Origin: Maribacter sp. BPC-D8
Lineage (GTDB): Bacteria > Bacteroidota > Bacteroidia > Flavobacteriales > Flavobacteriaceae
Direction of reading: 5' to 3'
Length of the DNA: 64,000 bases
Assembly: GCF_035207705.1 (NCBI RefSeq)
Contig: NZ_CP128187.1
Span: 62,001-126,000 of the forward strand
A program made the position numbers and the translations under genes. The notes beneath the pieces are model-generated. The model did not search any database and was not told the origin of the DNA. It saw nothing but the letters and a program-made list of their open reading frames with translations. Below are positions 47,240 to 55,952 of this stretch, one piece after another (within the stretch, counting starts at the first letter, position 1; each line of letters opens with the position of its first letter).

Positions 47240-48241
47240 ATGCAGGTGTTACGAAAACTTCTTTTTCCTATTTCATTAGTCTACGGCTTAATTGTGTTTC
47301 TTAGAAATCGCCTGTACGATATGGGTATTTTTTCTTCAAAATCGTTTTCGACAAAAACGATTTGTGTGGGTAATTTAAGTGTAGGCGGAACAGGAAAAAC
47401 ACCTATGATAGAATTATTAGTTCGTTCTCTTGGTCAAGACTTTCAATTGGCAATTCTAAGTAGAGGATATAAAAGAAAATCGGAAGGATTCTTACTTTCT
47501 ACCGAAGATACCAGTGTAGAAGATTTGGGAGATGAACCTTTTCAACTAAAAACTAAATTCCCTGAAATTACAGTAGCGGTCGATGCCGATAGAAGAAACG
47601 GTATTAGTGAGCTTGAAAATATAATAAAGCCAGATGTCATTTTATTAGACGATGCTTTTCAGCATAGAAAAGTAAAACCAGATTTTTCTATTCTATTAAC
47701 CGCATATGACAATTTGTATGTGAATGATTGGTATTTGCCAACGGGTAACTTGCGAGATTCTAAAAGGGAGGCAAGTCGTGCAAATGTGATAGTAGTAACT
47801 AAATGTCCGACAGATGTATCTAAACAATACAGAGCTTCTATAGCGGCAAAAATGAATATAGCATCTGATCAAAAGCTATTATTTAGTTATTTGACATATA
47901 ATACTGATTTAAAAGGAACTGAGGTGACTTTAAATTCGTTAAAAGGGAAAAAGGTGACATTGGTAACGGGTATTGCTAATCCTGCGCCATTAGAGAAATA
48001 TTTACATTCGGTGGGACTCACTTTTGAGCACTTAAAATATAGTGATCATCATTTTTTTTCTGATCAAGAGATTGCGATATTAAGAGAAAAGGAATGTATT
48101 CTAACTACAGAGAAAGACTATGTCCGTTTGCAATCTAAACTGCCTAAGTTGCACTATATTGAAGTTCAGCATGAGTTTTTAGAAGATGGTAAAGCTATTT
48201 TAGAAGCAGCATTAAATCAGTTTATGACAAAGACTTCTTAG
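47240..48241 (+). CDS. lpxK: Tetraacyldisaccharide 4'-kinase
   Basis: A 333-residue lipid A biosynthesis kinase that phosphorylates the 4' position of tetraacyldisaccharide 1-phosphate at the inner membrane. It has an N-terminal membrane-associated helix (LLFPISLVYGLIVFLRN), the P-loop ICVGNLSVGGTGKTP at about residues 41-55, LILSRGYKRK-type segment AILSRGYKRKSEGFLL, and DVILLDDAFQHRKVKPD with the catalytic region aspartates. Length is typical. Its last 20 bases overlap the convergent histidine kinase gene. Confidence 0.93.
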   Translation: MQVLRKLLFPISLVYGLIVFLRNRLYDMGIFSSKSFSTKTICVGNLSVGGTGKTPMIELLVRSLGQDFQLAILSRGYKRKSEGFLLSTEDTSVEDLGDEPFQLKTKFPEITVAVDADRRNGISELENIIKPDVILLDDAFQHRKVKPDFSILLTAYDNLYVNDWYLPTGNLRDSKREASRANVIVVTKCPTDVSKQYRASIAAKMNIASDQKLLFSYLTYNTDLKGTEVTLNSLKGKKVTLVTGIANPAPLEKYLHSVGLTFEHLKYSDHHFFSDQEIAILREKECILTTEKDYVRLQSKLPKLHYIEVQHEFLEDGKAILEAALNQFMTKTS

Positions 48242-50441
48242 GTCTTTTGTCAAAAATATTCTCCCCTATCTTTTGGTAAAAAACTTCAGGCTTAAATGGT
48301 TTCGTAACTACGTCGTCACAACCTGCGGCATAGAAACTCTCTAAACTATCATCTAATGAAATAGCTGTTAAGGCAATTATGGGAGTATCTTGATTGAATT
48401 TTCTAATTTGAATGGTCGCTTCTTCACCACTAATGCCAGGCATATGAATATCCATAAGTATGGCATCATATACATTCTCTTGAGCGGCAGTGACTGCTTC
48501 ATGACCATTGTTGGCAATATCACTGGTCATTTCTCTTTTAGAGAGCATCTTTTTAGTGATAACTTGGTTTATTTTGTTATCCTCAACAATTAGTAAATGC
48601 AGCCCTTTAAAATCATAATCTTTAGGTGTAATTTCAAAAGGAATATCTTCAGTTGTACTGTCAATGCTCTTCATCCTAATTTCGAAGAAGAAAGAACTGC
48701 CTTCGTCTAATGCACTTTCAAGCTCAATTTTACTTTCAAATAAGCTTAGTAGACTTTTTACAATGGTAAGACCTAAACCGGTACCACCATACTCTCTGTT
48801 AATCTGAATAGAGCCTTGTTCAAATCCTTCAAAAATACTTTTTTGCTTTTCTTTTGAGATGCCGATACCATTATCTTTAACTTCAAAATAGATGGTAACA
48901 TCATCTTCGACTTTATTCAATAATTTGGCAATAACCTTTACCTCACCACCTTTTGTAAATTTGATGGAGTTACCAATCAAATTCATGAAAACTTGAGAAA
49001 GTTTTAGTGGGTCGCTCAGTAAATTACCTGGTATTTCAGAATCATATTCTAAAACTAAGTTTGTCTTATTCGCCTTTGCACTTTGTCCTAAAGAATTAAT
49101 TACTTCATTAATCACCTTATTAAGGTTGAACTCCATGTTTAGGGGTTCTAATTTATTAGCATCAATTTTATTGATGTGTAGAATGTCATTAATAAAGTTA
49201 AGTAAGTAATCTCCAGAAAATTTTAGCGCCTTTAAATGTTCTTTTTGATGCTCCTCTGGGTCTTCTTCTAATAGAAGATGGGTTAAGCCGGTAACAGCGT
49301 ACAGCGGAGTTCTAAGTTCGTGACTTACAGTAGAAAGGAAATTCGTTTTCGCTTCCATAGCTTGTACGGCACCATCACGAGCAATTTGTAGTTCTTTGTT
49401 TTTGGTCTGTAAAAGATCGTTAGTTTTTAACTTTATCTGGTTATTTCTATAAAGCGTAACTGCCAACAATGAAATAATAATTAAAAATGCAGAAGTTAAA
49501 ATAGCTGTAAGTTCAGATCTGTTTTGAGATTCGGTAAGCTCTTCTATTTTTTTCTCTTGGCGTGCAATCTCTTCAGTCTTATAATCGTCCCTGATTTTAT
49601 CTGCTGTTTTGGCTTCAATTATATTTTTATCAATATTGAAAATCGAATCTTTTAATTGTACCAAATTTTGCGTGTTTACAAGAGACTTTTGGTATAAACC
49701 AAGTCTTTCGTATACAGAAGATAATAACGTATTCGAATTTTTAATGTCTTCTAAAAAACCGTTGGCAGTAGCAAGCGTTAGGGCGTTCTCACCATTTTTT
49801 GCAGCCTCAGATAAATTATCGATTTTCAAATTTAATTCAGCTAGCGTTAGATACGCCTGGGTGGTAAGATATTCTTTTTCGTAAAGATCTGTGTTTACAA
49901 TAAGGGAATTTAAATTTTTAGAGGCACTATCATATTTCTCTAAACTGAGATATACCTTTGCTTCGGTTAATAACAGATTGTTATAGAAATTACGATCGTT
50001 ATTTAATTGTTTAGCTTCATTCAGCATAAATAATGCTTGAAAGTTTCTGTTACTTCTATGTAAAAGAATAGCTTCAATATACTTGTGCATACCATCACCA
50101 TAAGGGTATGCGATATCTTTTAATAGAACACTCGCGCGATCCCAGTAAAACTCGGTATCACCTTCTTTATCAATCTTTAAGTAGAGTAATGCTAATTCGT
50201 GTAAACTATCGATAAGACCTTTAATATCTTCACCTTTTTCAGCTTCATTCGCAGCTGTATTTAGTGTTTCAAGCGCAAGATCAATTTTATCTTGATTCTT
50301 GAATTTTCTTGCTTGATCGAAATAAGGTTGTATATCAGTTTTTTGAATTTGATCTTGTGAGAATAGGGCAGTGGTAGTCGCCAAAATTACAATGGGGACT
50401 AGTAAAATTTTAAGTGCTTTATTTAAAAATAAAATCTTCAA
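48222..50441 (-). CDS. TPR-containing hybrid sensor histidine kinase/response regulator
   Basis: A 739-residue hybrid kinase. Order: signal-like N-terminus (residues 1-28), periplasmic or extracytoplasmic TPR repeats (about 30-290), a transmembrane helix (about 315-335, ILTSAFLIIISLLAVTLY), a coiled linker, HisKA with His374 in STVSHELRTPLYAV, a HATPase domain (NLIGNSIKFTKGG, DNGIGISKEKQ, GGTGLGLTIVKSLL), and a receiver with Asp664 in AILMDIHMPGISG. No output domain follows, so phosphotransfer to another protein is implied. The only possible start is TTG at 50441, which overlaps the GAPDH stop codon (TTGA), so its translation is probably coupled to GAPDH. Confidence 0.92.
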   Translation of the reverse strand: MKILFLNKALKILLVPIVILATTTALFSQDQIQKTDIQPYFDQARKFKNQDKIDLALETLNTAANEAEKGEDIKGLIDSLHELALLYLKIDKEGDTEFYWDRASVLLKDIAYPYGDGMHKYIEAILLHRSNRNFQALFMLNEAKQLNNDRNFYNNLLLTEAKVYLSLEKYDSASKNLNSLIVNTDLYEKEYLTTQAYLTLAELNLKIDNLSEAAKNGENALTLATANGFLEDIKNSNTLLSSVYERLGLYQKSLVNTQNLVQLKDSIFNIDKNIIEAKTADKIRDDYKTEEIARQEKKIEELTESQNRSELTAILTSAFLIIISLLAVTLYRNNQIKLKTNDLLQTKNKELQIARDGAVQAMEAKTNFLSTVSHELRTPLYAVTGLTHLLLEEDPEEHQKEHLKALKFSGDYLLNFINDILHINKIDANKLEPLNMEFNLNKVINEVINSLGQSAKANKTNLVLEYDSEIPGNLLSDPLKLSQVFMNLIGNSIKFTKGGEVKVIAKLLNKVEDDVTIYFEVKDNGIGISKEKQKSIFEGFEQGSIQINREYGGTGLGLTIVKSLLSLFESKIELESALDEGSSFFFEIRMKSIDSTTEDIPFEITPKDYDFKGLHLLIVEDNKINQVITKKMLSKREMTSDIANNGHEAVTAAQENVYDAILMDIHMPGISGEEATIQIRKFNQDTPIIALTAISLDDSLESFYAAGCDDVVTKPFKPEVFYQKIGENIFDKRPKKSLS

Positions 50442-51448
50442 ATATAATTTTTAGTACTAATAAAATTAATTAAATCTATGATTCTGCTACTGTACCCGGT
50501 TTCGTTATCGTACCAGCCGATAATTTTGACCATTTTTCCTATTACAGAAGTCATCAAAGAATCAAACGTACAAGAATAGCAACTATTGTTTATATCAATA
50601 GAAACTATTGGGTCACTGGTATAGTGTACAATATTTTTAAACTGATTTTTTGACGCTTTCTCAAATGTAGAGTTTATTTCTTCAATACTTGTAGCCCGTT
50701 TTACATTCAAGGTAATATCGGTCAACGAACCATTAGGTACTGGTACTCTAATACCGCAACCCCCTATATTATCTGCTAATTCTGGGAATATTTTGGTCAA
50801 TGCTTTTGCTGCACCAGTGGTTGTTGGTACTATAGATTGTGATGCTGCTCGAGCCCTTCTTAGATCTCTATGTGGTTGGTCATGTAAACTTTGGTCGGTA
50901 GTGTAAGAATGTATAGTTGTAATATAAGCTTGCTCAATACCACATAAATCATTGATAATTTTTATCATTGGCGCAGCATTGTTCGTGGTGCAAGACGCAT
51001 TAGATATAATATCATCAGATTTTGTCAATGTATTTTCATTAATACCAAAGACAATCATTTTTATGTCATCTTCGGTTGGTGGTACTGATAAAATGACTTT
51101 TTTAGCACCATTTTTAATATGAAAAGATAATGTTTCTCTGTCTTTAAATTTACCGGTACATTCTACAACTACGTCTACCGCTGCAGAAGACCAATTTATT
51201 TTAGAAGGATGAGATTCGTTGTATAACGAAATAGCATTTCCGTCGACGATAATATGTTTTTCATCATGCGAAATATCAAGAGGCGAAGTACCGTGAATAC
51301 TATCGTATTTTAATAAATGCGAAAGTGTACGGGTGTCTGCCAAATCGTTAATGGCAACCACATTTAAATTTTCATGTGCTTGCATAAGGCGAAATAGGGT
51401 TCTACCTATTCTTCCAAAACCATTAATGCCGATGTTCAGTTTTTGCAT
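50438..51448 (-). CDS. gap: Glyceraldehyde-3-phosphate dehydrogenase, type I
   Basis: A 336-residue NAD-dependent GAPDH. The NAD fold is INGFGRIGRTLFRL with Asp35 in AINDLADTR pointing to NAD preference. The catalytic Cys153 is in SNASCTTNNAAPM, and the partner His in TTIHSYTTDQ. The usual second cysteine four residues after the catalytic one (CTTNC) is Asn157 here. The phosphate-binding RRARAASQSIVPTTTGAAKA is intact, so activity is expected. It is probably a paralogue of the main glycolytic copy, but only a genome search can show that. It overlaps the downstream hybrid kinase gene. Confidence 0.93.
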   Translation of the reverse strand: MQKLNIGINGFGRIGRTLFRLMQAHENLNVVAINDLADTRTLSHLLKYDSIHGTSPLDISHDEKHIIVDGNAISLYNESHPSKINWSSAAVDVVVECTGKFKDRETLSFHIKNGAKKVILSVPPTEDDIKMIVFGINENTLTKSDDIISNASCTTNNAAPMIKIINDLCGIEQAYITTIHSYTTDQSLHDQPHRDLRRARAASQSIVPTTTGAAKALTKIFPELADNIGGCGIRVPVPNGSLTDITLNVKRATSIEEINSTFEKASKNQFKNIVHYTSDPIVSIDINNSCYSCTFDSLMTSVIGKMVKIIGWYDNETGYSSRIIDLINFISTKNYI

Positions 51449-51479
51449 TATTTACCGATAAGTGTGTTCAGTTAATACA

Positions 51480-51506
51480 AATAGTTCTCATTAAATGAGA
51501 ACTATT
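51480..51506. repeat. Perfect 13-bp inverted repeat between lipA and gap
   Basis: AATAGTTCTCATT and AATGAGAACTATT are separated by a single base. It lies 44 bp after lipA and 32 bp before the gap start. There is only a weak T-tract on the minus strand, so it may be a weak lipA terminator or an operator for the gap-kinase unit. Confidence 0.6.
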
Positions 51507-51549
51507 AATTTTCCTTAGAATAGTGACTAAGAATTATGTTCTTAAGGAT

Positions 51550-52425
51550 TTATAGAATATGCTTGTGTGCTTTGTAAGAAGATCTAACTAAGGCGCCACT
51601 TTCAACATGTCTAAATCCCATTTCAAGACCTATATCTTCATATTTCTTAAATTGCTCAGGAGTAATAAATTCCTTAACAGGAAGATGTTTTTTAGATGGT
51701 TGCAGGTACTGACCTATAGTAACAACATCAACATCTGCATTACGCAAATCTGCCAATGTGGTAATTACTTCATCTTCGTGTTCGCCAAGACCTAGCATAA
51801 TACCAGATTTAGTTCTATTGATGCCTTGCTTTTTCAAGTAGTTAAGCGCTTCAAGACTACGTTCGTATTTTGCCTGTATACGTACTTCTCTAGTCAGTCT
51901 TTTAACAGTTTCCATATTATGTGAAACAACCTCAGGAGAAACGGCTACAATTCTATCTAAATGCTTTTCTATACCTTGAAAATCAGGAATTAAAGTTTCT
52001 AAAGTTGTAGTAGGGTTCATTCTGCGTATTGCCTTCACTGTTTCTGCCCAAATGATAGAACCCATGTCTTTAAGGTCATCTCTGTCAACAGATGTAATTA
52101 CAGCGTGCTTAATACCCATAATTTTTATAGATCTAGCAACCTTTTCAGGTTCAGCCCAATCTACATTTTCAGGTCTACCGGTTTTAACACCGCAGAATCC
52201 GCATGATCTAGTACAAACATTACCTAGTATCATAAAAGTTGCGGTACCTTCACCCCAGCATTCACCCATGTTAGGGCAGCTACCACTAGTGCAAATAGTA
52301 TGTAGGTCATACTTATCTACCAAACCTCTAAGCTGAGTGTATTTCTTACCCGTAGGTAATTTTACTCTAAGCCATTTCGGTTTACCTTTTGGTGGGGCAA
52401 CATTTTCTTTTAAAACTGTAGACAT
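51550..52425 (-). CDS. lipA: Lipoyl synthase
   Basis: A 291-residue radical-SAM enzyme that inserts sulfur into octanoyl groups to make lipoate on 2-oxoacid dehydrogenases and the glycine cleavage H protein. Both Fe-S sites are complete: the auxiliary cluster cysteines 45, 50 and 56 ([17 protein letters not shown]) and the radical-SAM cluster at 71, 75 and 78 ([11 protein letters not shown], CxxxCxxC). The C-terminal region ([31 protein letters not shown]) is typical, with the conserved RSSY motif near the end. Length is normal. A TATATTTG box precedes it. Confidence 0.96.
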   Translation of the reverse strand: MSTVLKENVAPPKGKPKWLRVKLPTGKKYTQLRGLVDKYDLHTICTSGSCPNMGECWGEGTATFMILGNVCTRSCGFCGVKTGRPENVDWAEPEKVARSIKIMGIKHAVITSVDRDDLKDMGSIIWAETVKAIRRMNPTTTLETLIPDFQGIEKHLDRIVAVSPEVVSHNMETVKRLTREVRIQAKYERSLEALNYLKKQGINRTKSGIMLGLGEHEDEVITTLADLRNADVDVVTIGQYLQPSKKHLPVKEFITPEQFKKYEDIGLEMGFRHVESGALVRSSYKAHKHIL

Positions 52426-52440
52426 GCTCTAAATTTTATA

Positions 52441-52448
52441 CAAATATA
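52441..52448 (-). promoter_or_regulatory. Candidate -7 box (TATATTTG) for lipA
   Basis: An exact TAnnTTTG match on the minus strand, 15 bp before the lipA start. The -33 position does not carry TTG. Confidence 0.45.
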
Positions 52449-52533
52449 CGAACTAAAAAAGTGAGGATAACGCAGAATTACGTGCTACACAAATGAGTTC
52501 TAAATTATGAGAAATTTTTAATTGAATTATATT

Positions 52534-53091
52534 TTACTTTCTTTCTTTAATAATTTCTGAAAGTAATTTTTTAGCCCTTAGAAGTTTTACTTTGACACTG
52601 TTAATGGGCTCGTTCAAATGAGCGGCAATATCAGCATAACTTAATTCATTAAAATACCTAAGATTGATAACGGCTTGATAATGAGGTTTCAGTTTTTTAA
52701 TATCTCTAAGTAAATCGGCTAAATTTTGTTCTTGAATCAATTGATCTTCCATAGAAGGTGAAGCATCTAAAGCACTCGTTATTACTTCAGAATTACTTCT
52801 AGAATCTAATAAGCTCTTTTTTCGCTTTCTGACTAAATCGATATGTATGTTTTTAGAAATGGCAATTAACCAAGTTTTAAATACGTACGAATCGTTGTAG
52901 GTTTTTATTTTGTCAAAAGCTTTAGAGAAAGTTTGAATGGTAATGTCTTCAGTATCATTCTCGTTTTCGGTACGCTTTAGTTGAAAGCCGTAGACATCAT
53001 TCCAGAACATATCTAACAAGCGACTAAAGGCAATTTGCTTGCCTTCTTTCGCTTTGCGTATTGTTTCTTCTAAAGTGTCTGTTTTATTCAA
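52534..53091 (-). CDS. ECF-type RNA polymerase sigma factor
   Basis: A 185-residue sigma-70 family factor with region 2 at about residues 22-95 (FWNDVYGFQLKRTENENDTEDITIQTF, KTWLIAISKNIHIDLVRKRK) and region 4 at about residues 130-180 (HYQAVINLRYFNELSYADIAAHLNEPINSVKVKL). The start is TTG at 53091; no ATG lies within the first 27 codons. No anti-sigma factor is adjacent in the usual order. A 67-residue Cys-containing membrane protein gene lies 43 bp upstream on the same strand and may belong to this unit. Confidence 0.9.
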   Translation of the reverse strand: MNKTDTLEETIRKAKEGKQIAFSRLLDMFWNDVYGFQLKRTENENDTEDITIQTFSKAFDKIKTYNDSYVFKTWLIAISKNIHIDLVRKRKKSLLDSRSNSEVITSALDASPSMEDQLIQEQNLADLLRDIKKLKPHYQAVINLRYFNELSYADIAAHLNEPINSVKVKLLRAKKLLSEIIKERK

Positions 53092-53134
53092 AAAATGATT
53101 TTGGTATGCGTAATGTTAAGATAAGAAATTTTGA

Positions 53135-53338
53135 TTACTCGGTAATCATATCCTTTTTGCAATCTTGTTCACTTGGCATTTTGCCACACATACCGCAAGC
53201 TTGTCCATCTTGATTCAAAAAGGGGCTTTGACTTGCGCAAGTTCCTGCAAACTCTCCGTCTTTTTTAGACCATATTTTAATTGCGATACCCGCAAATGCC
53301 AATGCTAACAACCCAATGGTTAATAATACTAGTTTCAT
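53135..53338 (-). CDS. Small membrane protein with conserved cysteines
   Basis: A 67-residue protein with one N-terminal transmembrane helix (LVLLTIGLLALAFAGIAIKIW) followed by a short soluble tail with four cysteines (TCASQSPFLNQDGQACGMCGKMPSEQDC). The CxxC spacing could bind a metal or form disulfides. It resembles flavobacterial proteins annotated only as membrane or secreted protein. It lies between two sigma-factor operons; a role in sensing for the downstream sigma gene is a guess. A terminator lies 50 bp upstream, at 53367-53389. Confidence 0.7.
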   Translation of the reverse strand: MKLVLLTIGLLALAFAGIAIKIWSKKDGEFAGTCASQSPFLNQDGQACGMCGKMPSEQDCKKDMITE

Positions 53339-53366
53339 GTGCTAAATTTTAAACAAAGATAAAAAA

Positions 53367-53389
53367 TAAAGCCCCAAAAATGGGGCTTT
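53367..53389 (-). terminator. Terminator after anti-sigma gene
   Basis: TAAAGCCCC and GGGGCTTTA form a 9-bp stem with an A-rich loop, with a T-run following on the minus strand. It ends the sigma/anti-sigma operon at 53414-54732. Confidence 0.88.
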
Positions 53390-53413
53390 AAGAATACTTT
53401 ATGTGTGTTAGAT

Positions 53414-54172
53414 TTAGTAAGCTATATTCGCCACTATGTTTTCTACACTAGGTGCATGATTACCACCTTTTTGCTCAATTGTAATATAACCAACTGCATT
53501 TTCTGCATATGGTAATGCCAATAATTTTTGTTGATCACCAGCTTCTTCGATAATACCAAGGTTTATCATTTTGCCATTAACTTCAGCCCACATTTGAAAA
53601 CATTGACTTTCTGGAATATGTGGCAATTTACTAACGTTGATATATGATAACTTCTTAACAGGGTTTATGTAAGCAACAGCTTTTAAGTCTTTTGCTTTTT
53701 GATTTCCCTTAACGTTGTATTTTTTAGTTTGAGGATTGTTTAGAACGATAAACTGGTTACGTACATCTTCTAACTGCTCTTTCATGTTCTCTTCAAGCAA
53801 TTTTATCTTATTGCTAACAACACTGTTCTCTTCTTGTAAACTCTGGTTTTGATTCCAGAAAAAGGTAGAGATACCGATAAACATAATAGCTGTAATACTT
53901 GCTGCGATAGCATAACTATAGAATCTTTTTCTGCCCTTACGCTCAGCTTTAATTCTAGAGTTAATTTTGTCTTTTAAGCCCTGTGGTGCTTCAATTGCGT
54001 GAAGCTTGGCGAAAATTTCAAGATTATCCTGCAATTCACTATATGTTTCCCTAACCTCTGGGTACATAGCAATATAGCGCTCTACCTGAAGACTTTCCAA
54101 CTCGGTAGTTGTTCCCAATAGATACTTTTCTAATAAATCAGAATCAAGGAAAATTCTTATTTTGTCTTTCAT
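53414..54172 (-). CDS. RskA-type anti-sigma factor
   Basis: A 252-residue membrane anti-sigma factor. The N-terminal cytoplasmic domain, residues 1-95 (LDSDLLEKYLLGTTTELESL), should bind the sigma factor; it lacks the HxxxCxxC zinc motif. A transmembrane helix lies at about residues 92-112 (YAIAASITAIMFIGISTFFW), then a coiled segment and a C-terminal anti-sigma-K (RskA) domain (PHIPESQCFQMWAEVNGK, NAVGYITIEQKGG). Its ATG overlaps the stop of the sigma gene (ATGA), the classic sigma/anti-sigma coupling. Release of the sigma factor by proteolysis or redox change is known in this family. Confidence 0.92.
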   Translation of the reverse strand: MKDKIRIFLDSDLLEKYLLGTTTELESLQVERYIAMYPEVRETYSELQDNLEIFAKLHAIEAPQGLKDKINSRIKAERKGRKRFYSYAIAASITAIMFIGISTFFWNQNQSLQEENSVVSNKIKLLEENMKEQLEDVRNQFIVLNNPQTKKYNVKGNQKAKDLKAVAYINPVKKLSYINVSKLPHIPESQCFQMWAEVNGKMINLGIIEEAGDQQKLLALPYAENAVGYITIEQKGGNHAPSVENIVANIAY

Positions 54173-54732
54173 AATACGAAATTTAATAACATGGCAACTA
54201 CGGCAGGACCATAGATTTTACCTAATTCGCGTAATCCAATTTTAAGTCTAGATTTAATAGTTCCTAAAGGAATATCCAACTCATCACTTGCTTCTTGTTG
54301 GGTCATACCTTGAAAGAAAAGAGCTTCTAAAACAATTTGATATTTATCTTCAATTTTGTCTAGATGTTCTCTTACATCCATTAACTCAGGCCTTGTACTT
54401 TCTACGCCTAAGGTATATACGTCAGAAACGTCTATTTGGATTTCTTTATCAGATTTTGTGTTGACACTTCTTAATTTGTCAATAGCTGTATTTCTCGTAA
54501 TTCTAAAGAGCCAAGTAAAAAGTTTTGCTTTTTTAGGATCGTATGAATCCGCTTTTTTCCAAATCTTCACAAAAGATTCTTGAACTACATCTTGAGCCAA
54601 ATCGGGATCACGCACAACCTTGTTCGCTACACCCAGTAAGGTGTCGGCATAATTATCGTACAAGAGAGAAATCGCTTTTTCGTTTCTTTCTTGTAATAAT
54701 TCAACAATATGTTTTTCTAATAGAGTGCTCAT
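54169..54732 (-). CDS. ECF sigma factor (SigK-like)
   Basis: A 187-residue sigma factor started at the ATG at 54730-54732; an upstream ATG would add six hydrophobic residues. Region 2 lies at about residues 18-90 (LYDNYADTLLGVANKVVRDPDLAQDVVQESF, FTWLFRITRNTAIDKLRS) and region 4 at about residues 125-180 (KYQIVLEALFFQGMTQQEASDELDIPLGTIKSR). It overlaps the RskA-type anti-sigma gene by 4 bp, which makes the pair a transmembrane signalling unit. It lies upstream of a gene-free 203-bp gap to murB. Confidence 0.93.
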   Translation of the reverse strand: MSTLLEKHIVELLQERNEKAISLLYDNYADTLLGVANKVVRDPDLAQDVVQESFVKIWKKADSYDPKKAKLFTWLFRITRNTAIDKLRSVNTKSDKEIQIDVSDVYTLGVESTRPELMDVREHLDKIEDKYQIVLEALFFQGMTQQEASDELDIPLGTIKSRLKIGLRELGKIYGPAVVAMLLNFVL

Positions 54733-54908
54733 AATTAAAAAGATGTACATATTTTTTTATAATGGACATCCAAATGCAAAGATTGAACCGTATATGATTA
54801 AACGCTAAATTATAAAATTGATTGTTAACGATGCGTTTTATGAAAATATATATTGAATAAGTGGTCGGCTGGTAACTGCCCACTTTGTTTTGGTTGGTTT
54901 GGTTTGGT

Positions 54909-54940
54909 AATAACCCTTGTAATTTTTTACAGGGGTTATT
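54909..54940 (-). repeat. Inverted repeat over murB stop codon
   Basis: AATAACCCTTGTAA and TTACAGGGGTTATT form a 14-bp stem with one T-G pair around TTTT. It overlaps the murB stop codon and lacks a T-tract on the minus strand, so it may be a weak terminator. Confidence 0.5.
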
Positions 54941-55952
54941 TTATTAAATTAACCTCTGGACTTATTTCAATATTGAATTTCGTTTTCACGGCATCAATAA
55001 TATTTGCTGCTAAATCTAGAATATCTTTTCCGGTTGCATTGTCATAATTTACAAGTACTAAAGCTTGATTCTTATGAACCCCAGCGTCACCAAAGCGTTT
55101 TCCTTTAAATCCGCATTGTTCAATCAACCAACCTGCCGGAATTTTATATAAATCATCAGTTACCTTATAAAAAGGAGCATCAGGATTTTTTAAAGCAAAA
55201 TCTTCGAATATTTCTTTTTCGACTATTGGGTTTTTAAAAAAGCTACCACTATTACCTAATACTTTCGGGTCAGGTAATTTTTGCTGTCTAATAGCGATAA
55301 CTGCATTAGAAATATCTCTAATGGTCGGGTTTGCTATCGACTCTTTTTCTAATTGCCCTTCAATTGCTCCATAACCAGAATTTATTTTGTGATGTGTTTT
55401 GGTAAATGTAAAAGTGACCGATGTGATAACGAATTGATCTTTTCCTTCATTTTTGAAAAACGAATCTCGGTAACCGAATTTACATTCTTCTTTAGTTAAC
55501 GTGACCAACTGTTGGTCTTCAATTCTTATAGCTTCACAGCTAACAAAGCAATCTTTTAATTCAACACCATAGGCGCCAATATTTTGTATAGGTGCAGTAC
55601 CTGTGTTACCAGGTATTAAAGACATATTCTCTAATCCCCCAAAATTATGATCAAGTGTCCACATGACCAACTCATGCCAATTCTCACCTGCCATTACCTC
55701 AACTTGTACGCTGTCGGTAGATTCTGATATAATTTTCTTTCCTTTTAAAGCTACATGAATAAACAATGCCTCTATACGGTCCGAAAGCAACATGTTACTG
55801 CCACCGCCAATTACAATTTTTCTATCATAATCTTGGTTGCCTAACACATCTTGTAATTCTTCGACAGAGCTTACTTCAACAAAGAATCTTGCTGTAGCAT
55901 CAATACCGAAAGTATTGTAGTTTTTTAGAGAAAAGTGTTCATGTACAATCAT
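54936..55952 (-). CDS. murB: UDP-N-acetylenolpyruvoylglucosamine reductase
   Basis: A 338-residue FAD-dependent enzyme that makes UDP-N-acetylmuramate for peptidoglycan. It has the FAD-binding VIGGGSNMLLSD, LENMSLIPGNTGTAPIQNIGAYG, and the catalytic GYRDSFFKNEG with the serine of type I MurB, plus ending GDAGVHKNQALVLVNYDNATG. Length is as in E. coli MurB. Its start overlaps the stop of the aminotransferase gene by one base (TAATG). The link to the aminotransferase is probably transcriptional convenience. Confidence 0.95.
   Translation of the reverse strand: MIVHEHFSLKNYNTFGIDATARFFVEVSSVEELQDVLGNQDYDRKIVIGGGSNMLLSDRIEALFIHVALKGKKIISESTDSVQVEVMAGENWHELVMWTLDHNFGGLENMSLIPGNTGTAPIQNIGAYGVELKDCFVSCEAIRIEDQQLVTLTKEECKFGYRDSFFKNEGKDQFVITSVTFTFTKTHHKINSGYGAIEGQLEKESIANPTIRDISNAVIAIRQQKLPDPKVLGNSGSFFKNPIVEKEIFEDFALKNPDAPFYKVTDDLYKIPAGWLIEQCGFKGKRFGDAGVHKNQALVLVNYDNATGKDILDLAANIIDAVKTKFNIEISPEVNLIK

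Noticed and set aside
54733..54935. Possible small gene or RNA in the gap before murB
   Set aside because: Only short repeats of GGTTTGGTTT and an inverted repeat over the murB stop; no ORF or known RNA fold recognised.
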